Shown here: piece after piece, positions 33,462 through 43,700 of the stretch
How the letters are laid out: each line of letters starts with the position of its first letter
Position numbering within the stretch: the first letter of the stretch is position 1
Assembly: GCF_013300825.1 (NCBI RefSeq)
Contig: NZ_JAAIMY010000016.1
Location: forward strand, 1-64,000
Source: Blautia wexlerae
GTDB taxonomy: Bacteria; Bacillota; Clostridia; Lachnospirales; Lachnospiraceae
Direction of reading: 5' to 3'
DNA length: 64,000 bases
Translations under genes and position numbers: made by a program
Notes under the pieces: model-generated
Databases searched by the model: none
Told to the model about the DNA's origin: nothing
What the model saw: the letters and a program-made list of their open reading frames with translations, nothing else

Positions 33462-33932
33462 TTATAAGGATTTTACCCATTCTCTGATTTCCTGTTTTGT
33501 TCCGCGGTTTAATAATCTGCCTTCTGTAATAACTGCATCTGGTGCAGACGGCTGTAATTCTTTTACAGTGTTACCAAATCCACTTCCACCGGATGTTGCA
33601 AAAAGCACGATCTTTTTACCGCTGAAATCATGGGCTTCCAAAAATGTATTGATAATTGTCGGAGCCACATACCACCATATCGGAAATCCCAGAAGAATCT
33701 CATCATAAGAGTCCGTATCAATCTCTTTCTTTACGATTTCCGGCCTATATTTCTTGTCATTCATTTCCACACTGCTTCGGGATTTTTTGTCCATCCAATT
33801 CAGATCTGCCTTTGTATATGGAACCTTCGGCTCAATCTCAAGTAAATCTGCTTTTGCTTCCTCCGCAATCATCTCTGCCACTTTTTTTGTTGTTCCACTT
33901 GCACTGAAAAATGCCACTAATTTTTTACTCAT
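33462..33932 (-). CDS. Flavodoxin
   Basis: 156 residues from the ATG at 33932 (AAGGGGATTTG upstream). KKLVAFFSASGTTKKVAE is the FMN phosphate loop, and LLGFPIWWYVAPTII and LFATSGGSGFGNTV are the two flavin-stacking loops. It is an electron carrier or a flavodoxin-like quinone reductase. It sits 28 bases upstream of the CMD gene and probably forms one operon with it. The LysR remnant upstream may once have controlled both. Confidence 0.9.
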   Translation of the reverse strand: MSKKLVAFFSASGTTKKVAEMIAEEAKADLLEIEPKVPYTKADLNWMDKKSRSSVEMNDKKYRPEIVKKEIDTDSYDEILLGFPIWWYVAPTIINTFLEAHDFSGKKIVLFATSGGSGFGNTVKELQPSAPDAVITEGRLLNRGTKQEIREWVKSL

Positions 33933-34063
33933 AATACAAATCCCCTTTCTTTGCGTACAAATCTCTTGCATCAAAAATAGATGTATAAGATTTACATTCA
34001 TCTTACACATCTATTTTATACACAATCCTCTCACTATGTCTAATACTTATATCGAATTTTGTT

Positions 34064-34354
34064 TTATGCCTGGAAGGCATTAATTTCCTCAATCATTTTA
34101 CTGACCGCCAAAGAATATGGAATGTTTCGTCTCCAGGCAATTACCGTACTTGTCGTAATTTCAGGAGAAATTCTCCGCTGCACAAGGATGTCTTCTCTCC
34201 AATACTTTGCAGCGCCCTCAATAGATATGGGATACCCCAGTCCATTTGCCGCCATGACTCCTGCATTGGTTCCAAGATTACTTGTAAAAGCAATCTGCAG
34301 TTTGGAAAAATCTTTTCCAAACCAATTGGCAATTTTTTTAACACTGACCCTCAC
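34064..34354 (-). pseudogene. Remnant of a LysR-type regulator
   Basis: 96 residues covering only the C-terminal effector-binding part of a LysR regulator (KLQIAFTSNLGTNAGVMAAN, WRRNIPYSLAVSKMIEEIN). The helix-turn-helix and first effector half are missing, and a stop codon sits just upstream of the GTG frame opening. A functional start is absent. LysR-flavodoxin-CMD clusters are common, so this is probably the decayed regulator of the two downstream genes. Confidence 0.7.
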
Positions 34355-34366
34355 TTATAACAATCC

Positions 34367-35179
34367 TCAAAAACTTTGAGCATCCAAAGATAACATATTC
34401 TCTTTACCATTCAATCTCTCTAATATCTCTTCCGCTTCATCACTGACTCTTCCAAATGCACGTTCTGGTTTTCCGAGGAAAAATCCCTGGCCGTAATGCA
34501 CTCCCAGGCTGTGCAGGCATTCCAGCTCTTCTGCTGTTTCTATCCCTTCTGCGATCAGAATCGCTCCTGTTGCATTACAGTAATCCAGCAGGAGTTTCAT
34601 CATGATTTCCTTTTTCTTATATTTATGGATATCCCTTACTAATTCTATATCGGCTTTCAGATAGTCAGGTGTGGTATTTACCACACGGTTTAATCCTGAA
34701 TGTCCAGCTCCTACATCATCCAATGCTATCTCATATCCCTGATCTGCATAATGTTTCATGATCTGCTGCAATATCTGGTAGTTTTCTATGTCTGACCTCT
34801 CTGTTATTTCGAATACAATATCAGAAGCAGGAACCCCGGCTTTGATAGCCTTACGGTTTGTAAATCCCTGTATAAACGCTTTATCCTGAATAATATTGCC
34901 ATCAACATTAAGAAATAATTTTACTTTCTCCGGTTTTTCAACTGCAGCCTTCAAGGCTTTGTTTCTGCATAGTTTCTCTAATTTCCACACGCATCCCAAC
35001 TGTTCAGCAATCACAAACAAATCTGAGATCGTAAGTGTCGTACTGCTTCTGTCTATACGGCTGAGTGCCTCATAGCCGGACACCCTGCCGGTCTGTAAAT
35101 TGACGATTGGCTGAAACACCGGATATATGGCTTTTCTCTCTAATATCTTATAGAATTCATCTGCTTTGTTTACTTTCAT
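34367..35179 (-). CDS. EAL-domain cyclic-di-GMP phosphodiesterase
   Basis: 270 residues, nearly all EAL domain with no sensor or membrane part. The catalytic motifs are intact: YEALSRI (EAL), LFLNVDGN, VFEITERS (Glu), ALDDVGAGHSG (two Asp), YLKADIELVR (Lys), LIAEGIETAEE (Glu) and GQGFFLGKP. It should cut cyclic-di-GMP to pGpG in the cytoplasm. It stands 25 bases after the YibE/F gene. With the larger GGDEF/EAL protein at 40.8 kb, it shows the host uses this messenger. Confidence 0.92.
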   Translation of the reverse strand: MKVNKADEFYKILERKAIYPVFQPIVNLQTGRVSGYEALSRIDRSSTTLTISDLFVIAEQLGCVWKLEKLCRNKALKAAVEKPEKVKLFLNVDGNIIQDKAFIQGFTNRKAIKAGVPASDIVFEITERSDIENYQILQQIMKHYADQGYEIALDDVGAGHSGLNRVVNTTPDYLKADIELVRDIHKYKKKEIMMKLLLDYCNATGAILIAEGIETAEELECLHSLGVHYGQGFFLGKPERAFGRVSDEAEEILERLNGKENMLSLDAQSF

Positions 35180-35204
35180 CGTTTTATGATCCCTCCTGCG
35201 AGAA

Positions 35205-36332
35205 TCACTTTTTCAATGCTTTTCCTGAAATAAAGAAGGCTCCTGCCAGCGAGGTAAAGGGAACTGTAAGGATTACTCCCATACTTGCGGAAATCCCCTG
35301 CATCAGTTCGATTCCAATAGAATACATATTGATAATCTGATGATAGGAATAATTATAAGTAAAAATAAATACCAGTGTATTGAGAGAGCCGCCTGCAAAA
35401 GCAAGGATCAGCGTATTTGACATAGTTCCCATCATATCTTTTCCAACATTCATGCCGCTTTTAAACAATTCCCACATTCCAAGATCCGGGCGTCTGCTGT
35501 ATATTTCCTGTAAGGTAGAGGCAATAGACATTCCTACATCCATCACTGCTCCAAGTGATGCGATCAGGATCCCTGCAAACAGAAGTTCATTTATTTTTAT
35601 AGCGGTTTTCTCTTCCAGATAAATCAGCTCTTCAATATCACTTACATTATATCCTGTGATCTGAGTTACTTTTCCAAATATCCCTGCAAATATAACAGCC
35701 ATAACAACTCCTGTTACAGTTCCTAAAATTGCAGTTAATGATTTAACAGAAATTCCGGAAATCAGATAAATTGTTACTACAGTGGTTATAACGGCAACAA
35801 CTACCGCTGAAAGGATTGGCGAAACACCTCTGTATATCATCGGAAGAAACAGAAACAATACACATACAATGGTAAATCCCAGCCCCAGTACAGAGGCCGC
35901 ACCTTTTTTTCCACCGATCAGGATGATTGCCAGAAGAAACACTGCGATCATAAAATATAAGGAAAATTCACGGTCAGCACTATATACAGATGCAATGACT
36001 TCTCCCTGTGATTCACTGACCAGTGCAATGACTTTCATACCCTTTTTACAGGTCGCACCAAACAGATAGCTTGAAGAACTGATTGCTTCCACTTCTTCGT
36101 TCTTAAATTTACCGGAACAAAGTTTCAGCCTGACCGTCTGATTGCCTACTCTGTTTCCGTTTTCTGTAAGGTTATCTGAAACAATCTCTGTTACTACTGC
36201 TTTCTCAAAGGTTCTGCCCTCTGTGGAAAGAAGTTCCGTTTTCTCGATCTTATTGTATTGCATCAGAAAAATCAGGAAAAGGATGCCTGCGATCACCAGG
36301 CACCCTCTCCGAAGGAAATTTTTGTTTAACAT
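35205..36332 (-). CDS. YibE/F-family membrane protein
   Basis: 375 residues. An N-terminal span precedes an extracytoplasmic domain (EKAVVTEIVSDNLTENGNRV to about 115), followed by about seven membrane segments with the conserved LGFTIVCVLFLFLPMIYRG, then a loop EELIYLEEKTAIKINELLFA and GAVMDVGMSIASTLQEI. Function of the family is unknown; transport has been suggested. The ATG overlaps the stop codon of the phosphatase gene (TAATG), so the two are translated together. Confidence 0.88.
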   Translation of the reverse strand: MLNKNFLRRGCLVIAGILFLIFLMQYNKIEKTELLSTEGRTFEKAVVTEIVSDNLTENGNRVGNQTVRLKLCSGKFKNEEVEAISSSSYLFGATCKKGMKVIALVSESQGEVIASVYSADREFSLYFMIAVFLLAIILIGGKKGAASVLGLGFTIVCVLFLFLPMIYRGVSPILSAVVVAVITTVVTIYLISGISVKSLTAILGTVTGVVMAVIFAGIFGKVTQITGYNVSDIEELIYLEEKTAIKINELLFAGILIASLGAVMDVGMSIASTLQEIYSRRPDLGMWELFKSGMNVGKDMMGTMSNTLILAFAGGSLNTLVFIFTYNYSYHQIINMYSIGIELMQGISASMGVILTVPFTSLAGAFFISGKALKK

Positions 36333-38872
36333 TATTTTGCTTTCACCTTAATTGTTTTGCTTGCTGCACCATACACGTTCTTGTCTGAAACTTTGGTAAA
36401 TGCTTTTACTCTTACATAGTAAGTTTTTCCTTTGGACAGATTTTTAAGAGTATATGTAGTTTTTGCTGTACGGTAAGTAATTACCTTTTTAAATGAAGAA
36501 TCTGTAGAAACCTGGACTGCATAGCCGGAAACTTTTCCGCCTGCTTTTCCGATTGTAACAGTAGCTGTTCCGGATTTTTCGGCTTTCACAGTTTTTAATA
36601 CTGCTTTCTTCGGCACAATCTTAAATGTTACTGTCTGTGTTCCTGCATACTTTCCGGTTCCATTGATGGTTGCTTTTGCCAGACCTGTATTTTTGTTATC
36701 TGTATAGGTAACTGTGTAGTCTTTTCCTGCCTTTAAGTTCTTTCCATTCAGAGTTACTTTAAGAGCCGGCTGAATCTGTTTTCCTGTATAAACCTGATTC
36801 TTCACTTTACCTACAGATGCAGACTTAATATCTTCTGTCACACCTTTTTTAATGGTGAAGGTTTCATCAATTTTCTGGTCATTATCTGTACGATAAGTAT
36901 TGATCGTAAATGTATTATCTGTTACATCAATAACAGAATAAGTCGGGACATCTTCCTGCCATCTGTTTGCAATATAGCTCTGCATTCTTGGTACAAGATC
37001 ATAATACTTGCTTCCTGATGAAGAGTTTGCTGTCATATAGAGAATACCATCCGGATTTACAACTGTCTCACCCTTTTCTGTATCCTCTACCGCATCCTTA
37101 TCCATAACTGCATTCAGATAATTCAGATAAGCCACATCAGCCGGTTCCCTGGAATCTGCGGAAATATTTGCCGGTGCTTCATATCTTGTAGCCGGATTCT
37201 CTCCTGCATCCATATCCTTTTTCAGCTCTGCATCAAACTCATCATCTGTATATTCTACTGTTTTATGTCCACCCTCAAGAATGTGTGTACGGGAATAAGC
37301 ATGATCATGTCCTGTAAGAACAACATCTACATCATTTGCTTCAAAATACGGTACCAGTGTGTATCTGAGGTTTGTAATCTCCGGCTCATTGGAATGCTCT
37401 GCAGAACCATAAATATCCTGATGTAAGGTTACAACTCTCCAGGTACAGCTTGGATTTGCAGCAATCGCCTGTTCCATGAACTGTTTATGTTCAGCAGCAT
37501 TGGTATCCTGTGTATTGAGCATCATAAACAGAGTGTTTCCATATGTGAAATAATAGTCTCCGCCAACAACTCCGTTAGAACCCAGGTCACTGCTGTTTGG
37601 TGTGTTAAAATGATATGTGTAGTTTGCATTATCTGCGTCATGGTTTCCAACTGTTGTTGCAACAGGAAGGGATTTCAACACATCCGGGCTTAAATATCCG
37701 GTATACTCAATCTCACTGGTCATTTCACTTTTTCCCGGAGATTTCTTCTTAGTTGTCTGGATCTGGTCACCTGCTGATACTACGAAGCTTGCATTTCCGC
37801 CTGTTTTATCCATAGCTTCATTTAATGTGGTGTTCCAGTTAAAGGAATCATTTCTGACTGCATCGGACTGTGCCTGATAAAATTCTGCTGTGTCAGATCC
37901 TTTCAGTTCATTGGAAGATCCGATCTGCGGATCGCCTACGAAAATAAAGCTGTAATTATTGGTTGATTTTGTAGCGTATTCTGCAGGTTCTGTGTAGGTT
38001 CCATCCTCTTTTTCATAGCTGTAATAGTACACAGTATTGGCACTCAAACCTGTTGCTGTCACTTTATTGGAAACATATGCCTCATTGGTCTTTGTATTTG
38101 TCGTTGCATCTGTCTGCTCTGCAACATACACTTTGGCATTTTTCATATTTCTGCCTTCACCGATGATCAGTTTCGGTGCAGTTGTATCAGCCTGTGCTCC
38201 AAGGATATCTGCTACCATTGCAGCAATTGCACGACTTTCATCACTTTCTGTATCAAAATCAGGAAACGCCTCATCAGCGTTTTCTTCTGCTGAAAATTCC
38301 TCTGCGTCATTCTCAGAAGTACTAAATGCTGCTGTGTTTTCTCCTTCTTCCGCATTAAATGCTGCTGTGCTTTCTTCTGCTGCTGTATCCTCTTCAGCTA
38401 TTGCAGTTTCCTCTGCTGTATTTGCTTCTGTTGCTACATTTGCTTCTGTCTCTTCAACCTGCGCTGTTTCCAATGTCTCATCTGTTGCTGAAATACCGGC
38501 TTCTGTCCCTGCAAAGACAGGTTCACTGCTGTCACTGAAAGCATCACCTGTCTGAGCGGAGAACTCCTGTGCAGCCTGTTCTTCTTTTTTTTCTGCTGTG
38601 TCAGAGTTATCTTTTTTAGAATACCATGCAAAATTTAACTGACTAAAGTCAGAGCCCGGAGTAAGTGAAACCTGAGTCCAGTCATTCTTAATAGCTTCCC
38701 ATTCTGCTTTCCAGGATTCCCAGTTCTGGGAAATTCCCATTCCTCCTGCAAGAGAAGCAGCATCTGTTTTTCCGTCTGGTGCTGCACTCGCAAATACCGG
38801 AGTAACCGCACCTGCAGTCAATGAAACTGATAAAATACCTGCCATAAAACTTTTTCGCCACAAATTGTTCAT
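36332..38872 (-). CDS. Secreted purple-acid-phosphatase-like metallophosphoesterase
   Basis: 846 residues with a signal peptide (FMAGILSVSLTAGAVTPVFA). An acidic, Ala/Glu-rich region of low complexity covers about 90-215. An N-terminal Fn3-like phosphatase domain follows, then the catalytic domain with FVGDPQIGSS, VSAGDQIQ, TVGNHDADN, VTLHQDIYGS and VLTGHDHAYSRTH, which supply the two-metal site. The C-terminal ~190 residues are Ig/Fn3-like domains (YTVTYTDNKNTGLAKATING; YYVRVKAFTKVSDKNVYG). No sorting motif, so it is probably released or held non-covalently. It likely frees phosphate from extracellular esters; the substrate is unknown. Confidence 0.92.
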   Translation of the reverse strand: MNNLWRKSFMAGILSVSLTAGAVTPVFASAAPDGKTDAASLAGGMGISQNWESWKAEWEAIKNDWTQVSLTPGSDFSQLNFAWYSKKDNSDTAEKKEEQAAQEFSAQTGDAFSDSSEPVFAGTEAGISATDETLETAQVEETEANVATEANTAEETAIAEEDTAAEESTAAFNAEEGENTAAFSTSENDAEEFSAEENADEAFPDFDTESDESRAIAAMVADILGAQADTTAPKLIIGEGRNMKNAKVYVAEQTDATTNTKTNEAYVSNKVTATGLSANTVYYYSYEKEDGTYTEPAEYATKSTNNYSFIFVGDPQIGSSNELKGSDTAEFYQAQSDAVRNDSFNWNTTLNEAMDKTGGNASFVVSAGDQIQTTKKKSPGKSEMTSEIEYTGYLSPDVLKSLPVATTVGNHDADNANYTYHFNTPNSSDLGSNGVVGGDYYFTYGNTLFMMLNTQDTNAAEHKQFMEQAIAANPSCTWRVVTLHQDIYGSAEHSNEPEITNLRYTLVPYFEANDVDVVLTGHDHAYSRTHILEGGHKTVEYTDDEFDAELKKDMDAGENPATRYEAPANISADSREPADVAYLNYLNAVMDKDAVEDTEKGETVVNPDGILYMTANSSSGSKYYDLVPRMQSYIANRWQEDVPTYSVIDVTDNTFTINTYRTDNDQKIDETFTIKKGVTEDIKSASVGKVKNQVYTGKQIQPALKVTLNGKNLKAGKDYTVTYTDNKNTGLAKATINGTGKYAGTQTVTFKIVPKKAVLKTVKAEKSGTATVTIGKAGGKVSGYAVQVSTDSSFKKVITYRTAKTTYTLKNLSKGKTYYVRVKAFTKVSDKNVYGAASKTIKVKAK

Positions 38873-39458
38873 TTTTTCATAATCCTCCTGAGAAATGAAT
38901 GTTTCATCACACGATCACAGATCGGGTGGTCATTACATTGGAGAGTATAGAAACATTGAAAAAAAAGTTCAATAGACTTTACTGAGGTTTAACTATATTT
39001 AACACAGGTCTTACAATACAGTCTGACAACAAAGTGTATCCTGCAAGAAATTCAGCTCAAAGTGCTTTCCTCGGACAGGCTTTGACACACTTAACCCTGA
39101 CTACAGAGAAATAACTCATAGGTTTCAGAAAAACCGTGACTGGACAAATTTCCCCACGATAAAAGCTATAAACATAATTTTTTCCATATTCCCTACATGA
39201 TTCAGAAAAAGCATCACCACGAAAAGAAACGAAAATGCTTAAGCTGAAACAGCAAAAGCCCAACAGTAATCGACGTTCCAAAGGGTACCAGATATTTGTC
39301 AGACCAATTCGCCATAAATACCAGAATATCAGGATTTACAAAGGCAATTTATAGTAGATTTTGGCATATACATTTCGATTTTTTTTGAGTATAATAATTC
39401 CGAAAAAGTACTTTGACAGTAAATAAAATGCGACATCATCGCACAGGAGGCATGGGAT
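38873..39458. other. Gene-free 586-base region between divergent genes
   Basis: It holds the phosphatase promoter (38944-38972) near its left end and a TATAAT (39390-39395) plus AGGAGG before the kinase at its right end. A short TGCGA/TCGCA hairpin (about 39429-39443) sits just before that ribosome site. The small open frames inside have no ribosome site or recognisable sequence. No repeats or RNA gene seen. Confidence 0.5.
38944..38972 (-). promoter_or_regulatory. Promoter of the phosphatase-YibE/F operon
   Basis: Minus strand TTGAAC (38972-38967), 17 bases, TATACT (38949-38944), about 70 bases upstream of the phosphatase ATG. Confidence 0.7.
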
Positions 39459-40043
39459 ATGATTATTACAATAGCAAGACAGTGCGGAAGCGGCGGACAT
39501 GAAATAGGAAAAGAACTGGCTTCCAGACTTGGACTGGAACTTTATGACAGAAAGAAGCTCGAAGAAGAGGCAAAAAAACTGGGAAAGCTTGACGAAAACA
39601 AAGAATTTTTCCAGGAAAAAGCAGTAAACAGCCTGCTCTACAGCATTGCTGTAAGCTACGGAGAAAGCAATCCAATGGAGAAATCTTTTGATCTTATACG
39701 TGAACTTACACAGCAAAAATCTGCCGTAATCATCGGACGCTGTTCAGGAGCAATCTATGCAAATGATCCTGACGCAACTACCGTTTTTCTTCACGCAGAT
39801 AAAGACTGCCGTATCAAACGTGTAATGGAGCGAGACGGCATCAATGAGAAAAAAGCTGCAAAACTGATAAAAGAAGTAGATGAAAAGAGAGCATCCTTTC
39901 ACAAATTCTGCACAGGCAAAGAATGGGAAGACGCCAGTCAGTATCAGTTGTCTATTGATACGGGAAAACTTGATATTTCCGATGTAGCAGACATGATCAT
40001 AAATTATATCAACGCTAAAAATATCGGACAAAAGCACCTGTAA
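39459..40043 (+). CDS. Cytidylate kinase-like P-loop protein
   Basis: 194 residues. IITIARQCGSGGHEIGKELA is the P-loop variant of the cytidylate-kinase-like family (AAA_26), VIIGRCSGAIYAN follows, and CRIKRVMERDGINEKKAAKL is the lid with arginines. It is shorter than housekeeping Cmk and its substrate is not known. The start follows CACAGGAGG. It stands alone on the plus strand with its own terminator. Confidence 0.85.
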   Translation: MIITIARQCGSGGHEIGKELASRLGLELYDRKKLEEEAKKLGKLDENKEFFQEKAVNSLLYSIAVSYGESNPMEKSFDLIRELTQQKSAVIIGRCSGAIYANDPDATTVFLHADKDCRIKRVMERDGINEKKAAKLIKEVDEKRASFHKFCTGKEWEDASQYQLSIDTGKLDISDVADMIINYINAKNIGQKHL

Positions 40044-40062
40044 TTTCCAAATAATACTATAA

Positions 40063-40115
40063 AAATCAGGCACAAGTTTCCGAAATATAACTTGTGCCTG
40101 ATTTGCATTTTCTTT
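40063..40115. terminator. Terminator after the cytidylate kinase-like gene
   Basis: AAATCAGGCACAAGTT (40063-40078) pairs perfectly with AACTTGTGCCTGATTT (40089-40104), a 16-pair stem, followed by GCATTTTCTTTT. It can also stop transcripts coming from the acetyltransferase side. Confidence 0.85.
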
Positions 40116-40204
40116 TAATATTTACTGTTTGACTGATGGGATTCATCTATCGGATATCTCTGTAAATTCGCAGATAAACTTCTCAAATATGCCATACAAC
40201 TCCA

Positions 40205-40681
40205 TCAATTTTCCAGAATATATTCCATCTGTCTTTCTTTTGTTTTCATGCCCATTTTTTCATAGAACTTTTCAGCTGAAGTATTTCCTGCCCATACGTT
40301 CAGTGTCACTTCATAACAGCCCATTCGCTTTGCTTCGTTTTTTACATACTCAAACAAACGCTCACCAATATGCTGTCCTCGTGCCTGCTGATCCACACAT
40401 AGATCATCTATAAAAAGAGATTTAAACGGTACCATATTGGTTGAAAAAGGCTGTTCCTGTAATTGACAAAATGCATATCCTACACAGATATCTTCCTCGT
40501 TCACTGCTACATATATAGGTTTTTCTTCTTTTCCTAATAGCTCTGTCAATTCGCCTACAGTATATTTTGTGGTACCAGGAATAAAAATATCAGGTCTTAT
40601 ATCTGCATGGATCTGCAATACCTGTCCCAACAATTCAATTATTCTTGGAATATCTTTTTCTTCTGCTTTTCTAATAGTCAT
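40205..40681 (-). CDS. GNAT-family N-acetyltransferase
   Basis: 158 residues from the ATG at 40681 (GGAGGAAAAA upstream; the longer start covers this ribosome site). LFIDDLCVDQQARGQHIGER is the acetyl-CoA pyrophosphate loop (R-x-x-G-x-G/A variant), and VTLNVWAGNTSAEKFYEKMG is the typical last strand and helix. The acceptor, a small molecule or a protein N-terminus, cannot be told from the sequence. Confidence 0.88.
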   Translation of the reverse strand: MTIRKAEEKDIPRIIELLGQVLQIHADIRPDIFIPGTTKYTVGELTELLGKEEKPIYVAVNEEDICVGYAFCQLQEQPFSTNMVPFKSLFIDDLCVDQQARGQHIGERLFEYVKNEAKRMGCYEVTLNVWAGNTSAEKFYEKMGMKTKERQMEYILEN

Positions 40682-40751
40682 TTTTTCCTCCATGTAACAG
40701 ATTATTACATAATCAAGTCAAGCAGATAAAATTATCCGCTTCACTACTTTC

Positions 40752-43700
40752 TCATAATCTGTTTTCTGTAAATTTCCCCATAAACTCTTCATACCCACAG
40801 GGTCTCCCCCAGAAATACCCCTGGGTGAATTCCGGGCACAGCTTTCGGATTTTGAGCCATTCCCGGGCATTTTCCACGCCTTCGATGCAAATCTTCATAT
40901 CCAGATTATGGACCATAGTACAGAACTGATTCAGCAGATAATATTCCTGTTCATCTGCAACTGCTTTGGCAGTGAAAGAGCGGTCAATCTTAATGATCTC
41001 CGGTTTCAGTTCACTGAGATAATGGAAGTTCGAGTACCCGGTCCCAAAATCATCCAGTGCAAGACTGATTCCCATCCGTCTCAGTTCTGTGAGAAAATGC
41101 TTCTCATTGATATTTTGTTCCAGAAGATCACTCTCTGTCAATTCCACGATCAACGCTTCCAGCGGCAGCCCTGTTCTGTTCATCTCCGCACTGATATCCT
41201 GGATCACATCAGACTTGGATGCCTGCACCTGAGAAATATTAATACTCACCCGAAACTTAGGAAGTGCTTTCCGGATTTCATCGCATTTTCCCATAGCCTC
41301 TCTCATCATCCAGCGGCCAGCAGGAATAATAAGTCCTGTTTCTTCCAGAATTGGAATAAACTCTGCCGGTGAAACCATTCCGAATTTTTCAGAAGTAAAA
41401 CGCATTAAAGCTTCTGCTCCATAAGGCACCTTTTTATCTTCAGCAAATACAGGCTGATAAAAAGCTGTAAAGCCCTGAAATTCATTGTTCACAGCCTCTC
41501 TCAATTCCTGGGTAATCTCCCTCTTCCGAAGAAATCTTTGGTAGGTTTCCTTATTATATATATAACAGCGGTTTCTTCCCAGCTTCTTTGCCTCATTCAA
41601 AGCAAAATCCGTCAGCTTCAGGGCTTCCGAATACTGATCCGCTTCTAACGCCGCAAATGGCACAATTCCTCCTGAAATCGTATACATGACCTTAAACTCA
41701 TTGGATTCAATAAATTTGTCTATTGCACCTCTCACTTTATCATAAAGTTTATCTGCATCCTTCATCTCATCAGAAGAAACATCCAGAATCAGAAATTCAT
41801 CAGCCACAAGCTTGTACACTTTCTGTCCTTCTGATATGCAGCCGGAAATACATTCCGCCGTTTTCCTAAGTACAAAATCACCATACTCCTGCCCAAAATT
41901 CTCATTAATTTCCTTAAAATGATCAATTCCGATACGAAGCAGATATCCTGTTTCCAGAGGAGTATCCTGTTGGTTCATATACTCCCGGAAACCTGTCTCT
42001 CCCAATAACCCGCTTACATTATCAGCCTTCTGTCTCTCTCCAATCTCATTGATACAGCCAATCATGTAAAGAGGTTTCATATTATCATCACGGACCAGAT
42101 AACCTTTACAATGAATCCAGACCGGCATTTTTTTCAGATCCAGCCATCGATATTCCATACTATGGATACAACGGTCTGTTTTAAGAAGATCATCAAATTC
42201 CTCTTTCAGTTTTTCATAATCAGGTTCATATACAAATTCTTTATGATTCGAAATTACATTATGAAAACCATTTTTCGGGATACAGAAACGATCAAGAGCC
42301 TGGTTTGCTATGTAATAAAAATCTGTCCGAAAATCAACCACATACGGGTAATTATCTGTGGTCGGACTCAGAAGATCAATCATACTGCAAAGCTCATCTA
42401 CCGACATACTCTGATACTTTTTCTCCTGCTGGATGATCTCATCTGTGATCTCCTCTGTCGAATACTTTTCCATATGGGAAAGCAGATTCTCCGGACCAGT
42501 TGACTGTACCATCTTCTTCCTGCGTTTCTGACGGTACAGCATGGTATCACTCCGTCTTACAATATCTTTAAAATCAAAATCTACATCCGGCTGATAATAA
42601 GCGTATCCTGCTGATATACTAAGCGGATACTCCAGCTTGTGTATTTCCGCTGTTTTCTTCAAAATCAGTTCCAGTGCCTTCAGCCGTTCCGGAACCCTGT
42701 CCTTCTCGTCACTATGATATACATACGCAAACTCATCGCCGCCAATTCTGAAACAGTTCTTTACATTCTGAAATATCTGACTGATACACTGATAACACAG
42801 CTTCAGCGCCTCATCTCCTTTTTCATGTCCAAAATTATCGTTGATTACTTTCAGGTTATCCAGATCAAAAAGCACCACGCCTGTGGTACGCAGTTTAATT
42901 TCACCTTCATCCAGATATTTCACCATATCCTCGTAAGCATTTCGGTTCATGGCCTCTGTGAGCATATCCATATTGGCTATTTTCTGCAGATAGATTACCT
43001 TTTGTTTCTGGATATATTGATCGTAATATTGAGAAACCTGGATCCAGATCAGCATAATAATAAACAGCACGGTTCCTGTGGGAAGTAAAATGGATGTCTC
43101 TTGAAATTTTCTTAAATAATAAAGAAGCATTTCCGCCATTCCAAATCCCATGGCCACACACATAGGATACTGAAATTTCCTGGCTACATCATTTTCTTTT
43201 TTTCTGGCTTCATAAAAAATGATCAAAACTGTATAAATCGCATTTGCAATCATAATAACATGAGTTACAGAAAGTAACCGGGATATATCAATAATTCCTG
43301 CACACTGAAGCAAAACATCGACTGCCATATTTGCAAGATAAAGAATGGAAAAAATCAATGCACCTTTATGGTACCTGCTTTTGCAGATATCATATAGCAG
43401 GAAATTAAATGGTACCGGAAAAAGAAAGAATGAAAAATAATCCACAAAATATAAGGTTCTTCCATCCGGGATCAAAAACTGCAGAAAACCACATTGTACC
43501 AGTGTCCATACTGCGACCAGCAATGAAAAAAATCCAAGGTTTAAAAAAATCTCGATTTTTGCTTCTGTCCTGTCTCTTCTTTTTCTTCGCACTGCTCCAA
43601 AATAAAGAAGCAGGCAGATAACAGCGGCAAACAGGATTCCACAACTGATTACCAGAGTTCCAAGACTGTCCGTTAAGATTTTCAGAATACAATCGCCTCG

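Noticed and set aside
39057-39281. 74-residue minus-strand open frame in the gap before the kinase
   Set aside because: No ribosome site, biased aromatic/Cys composition and no link to neighbours.
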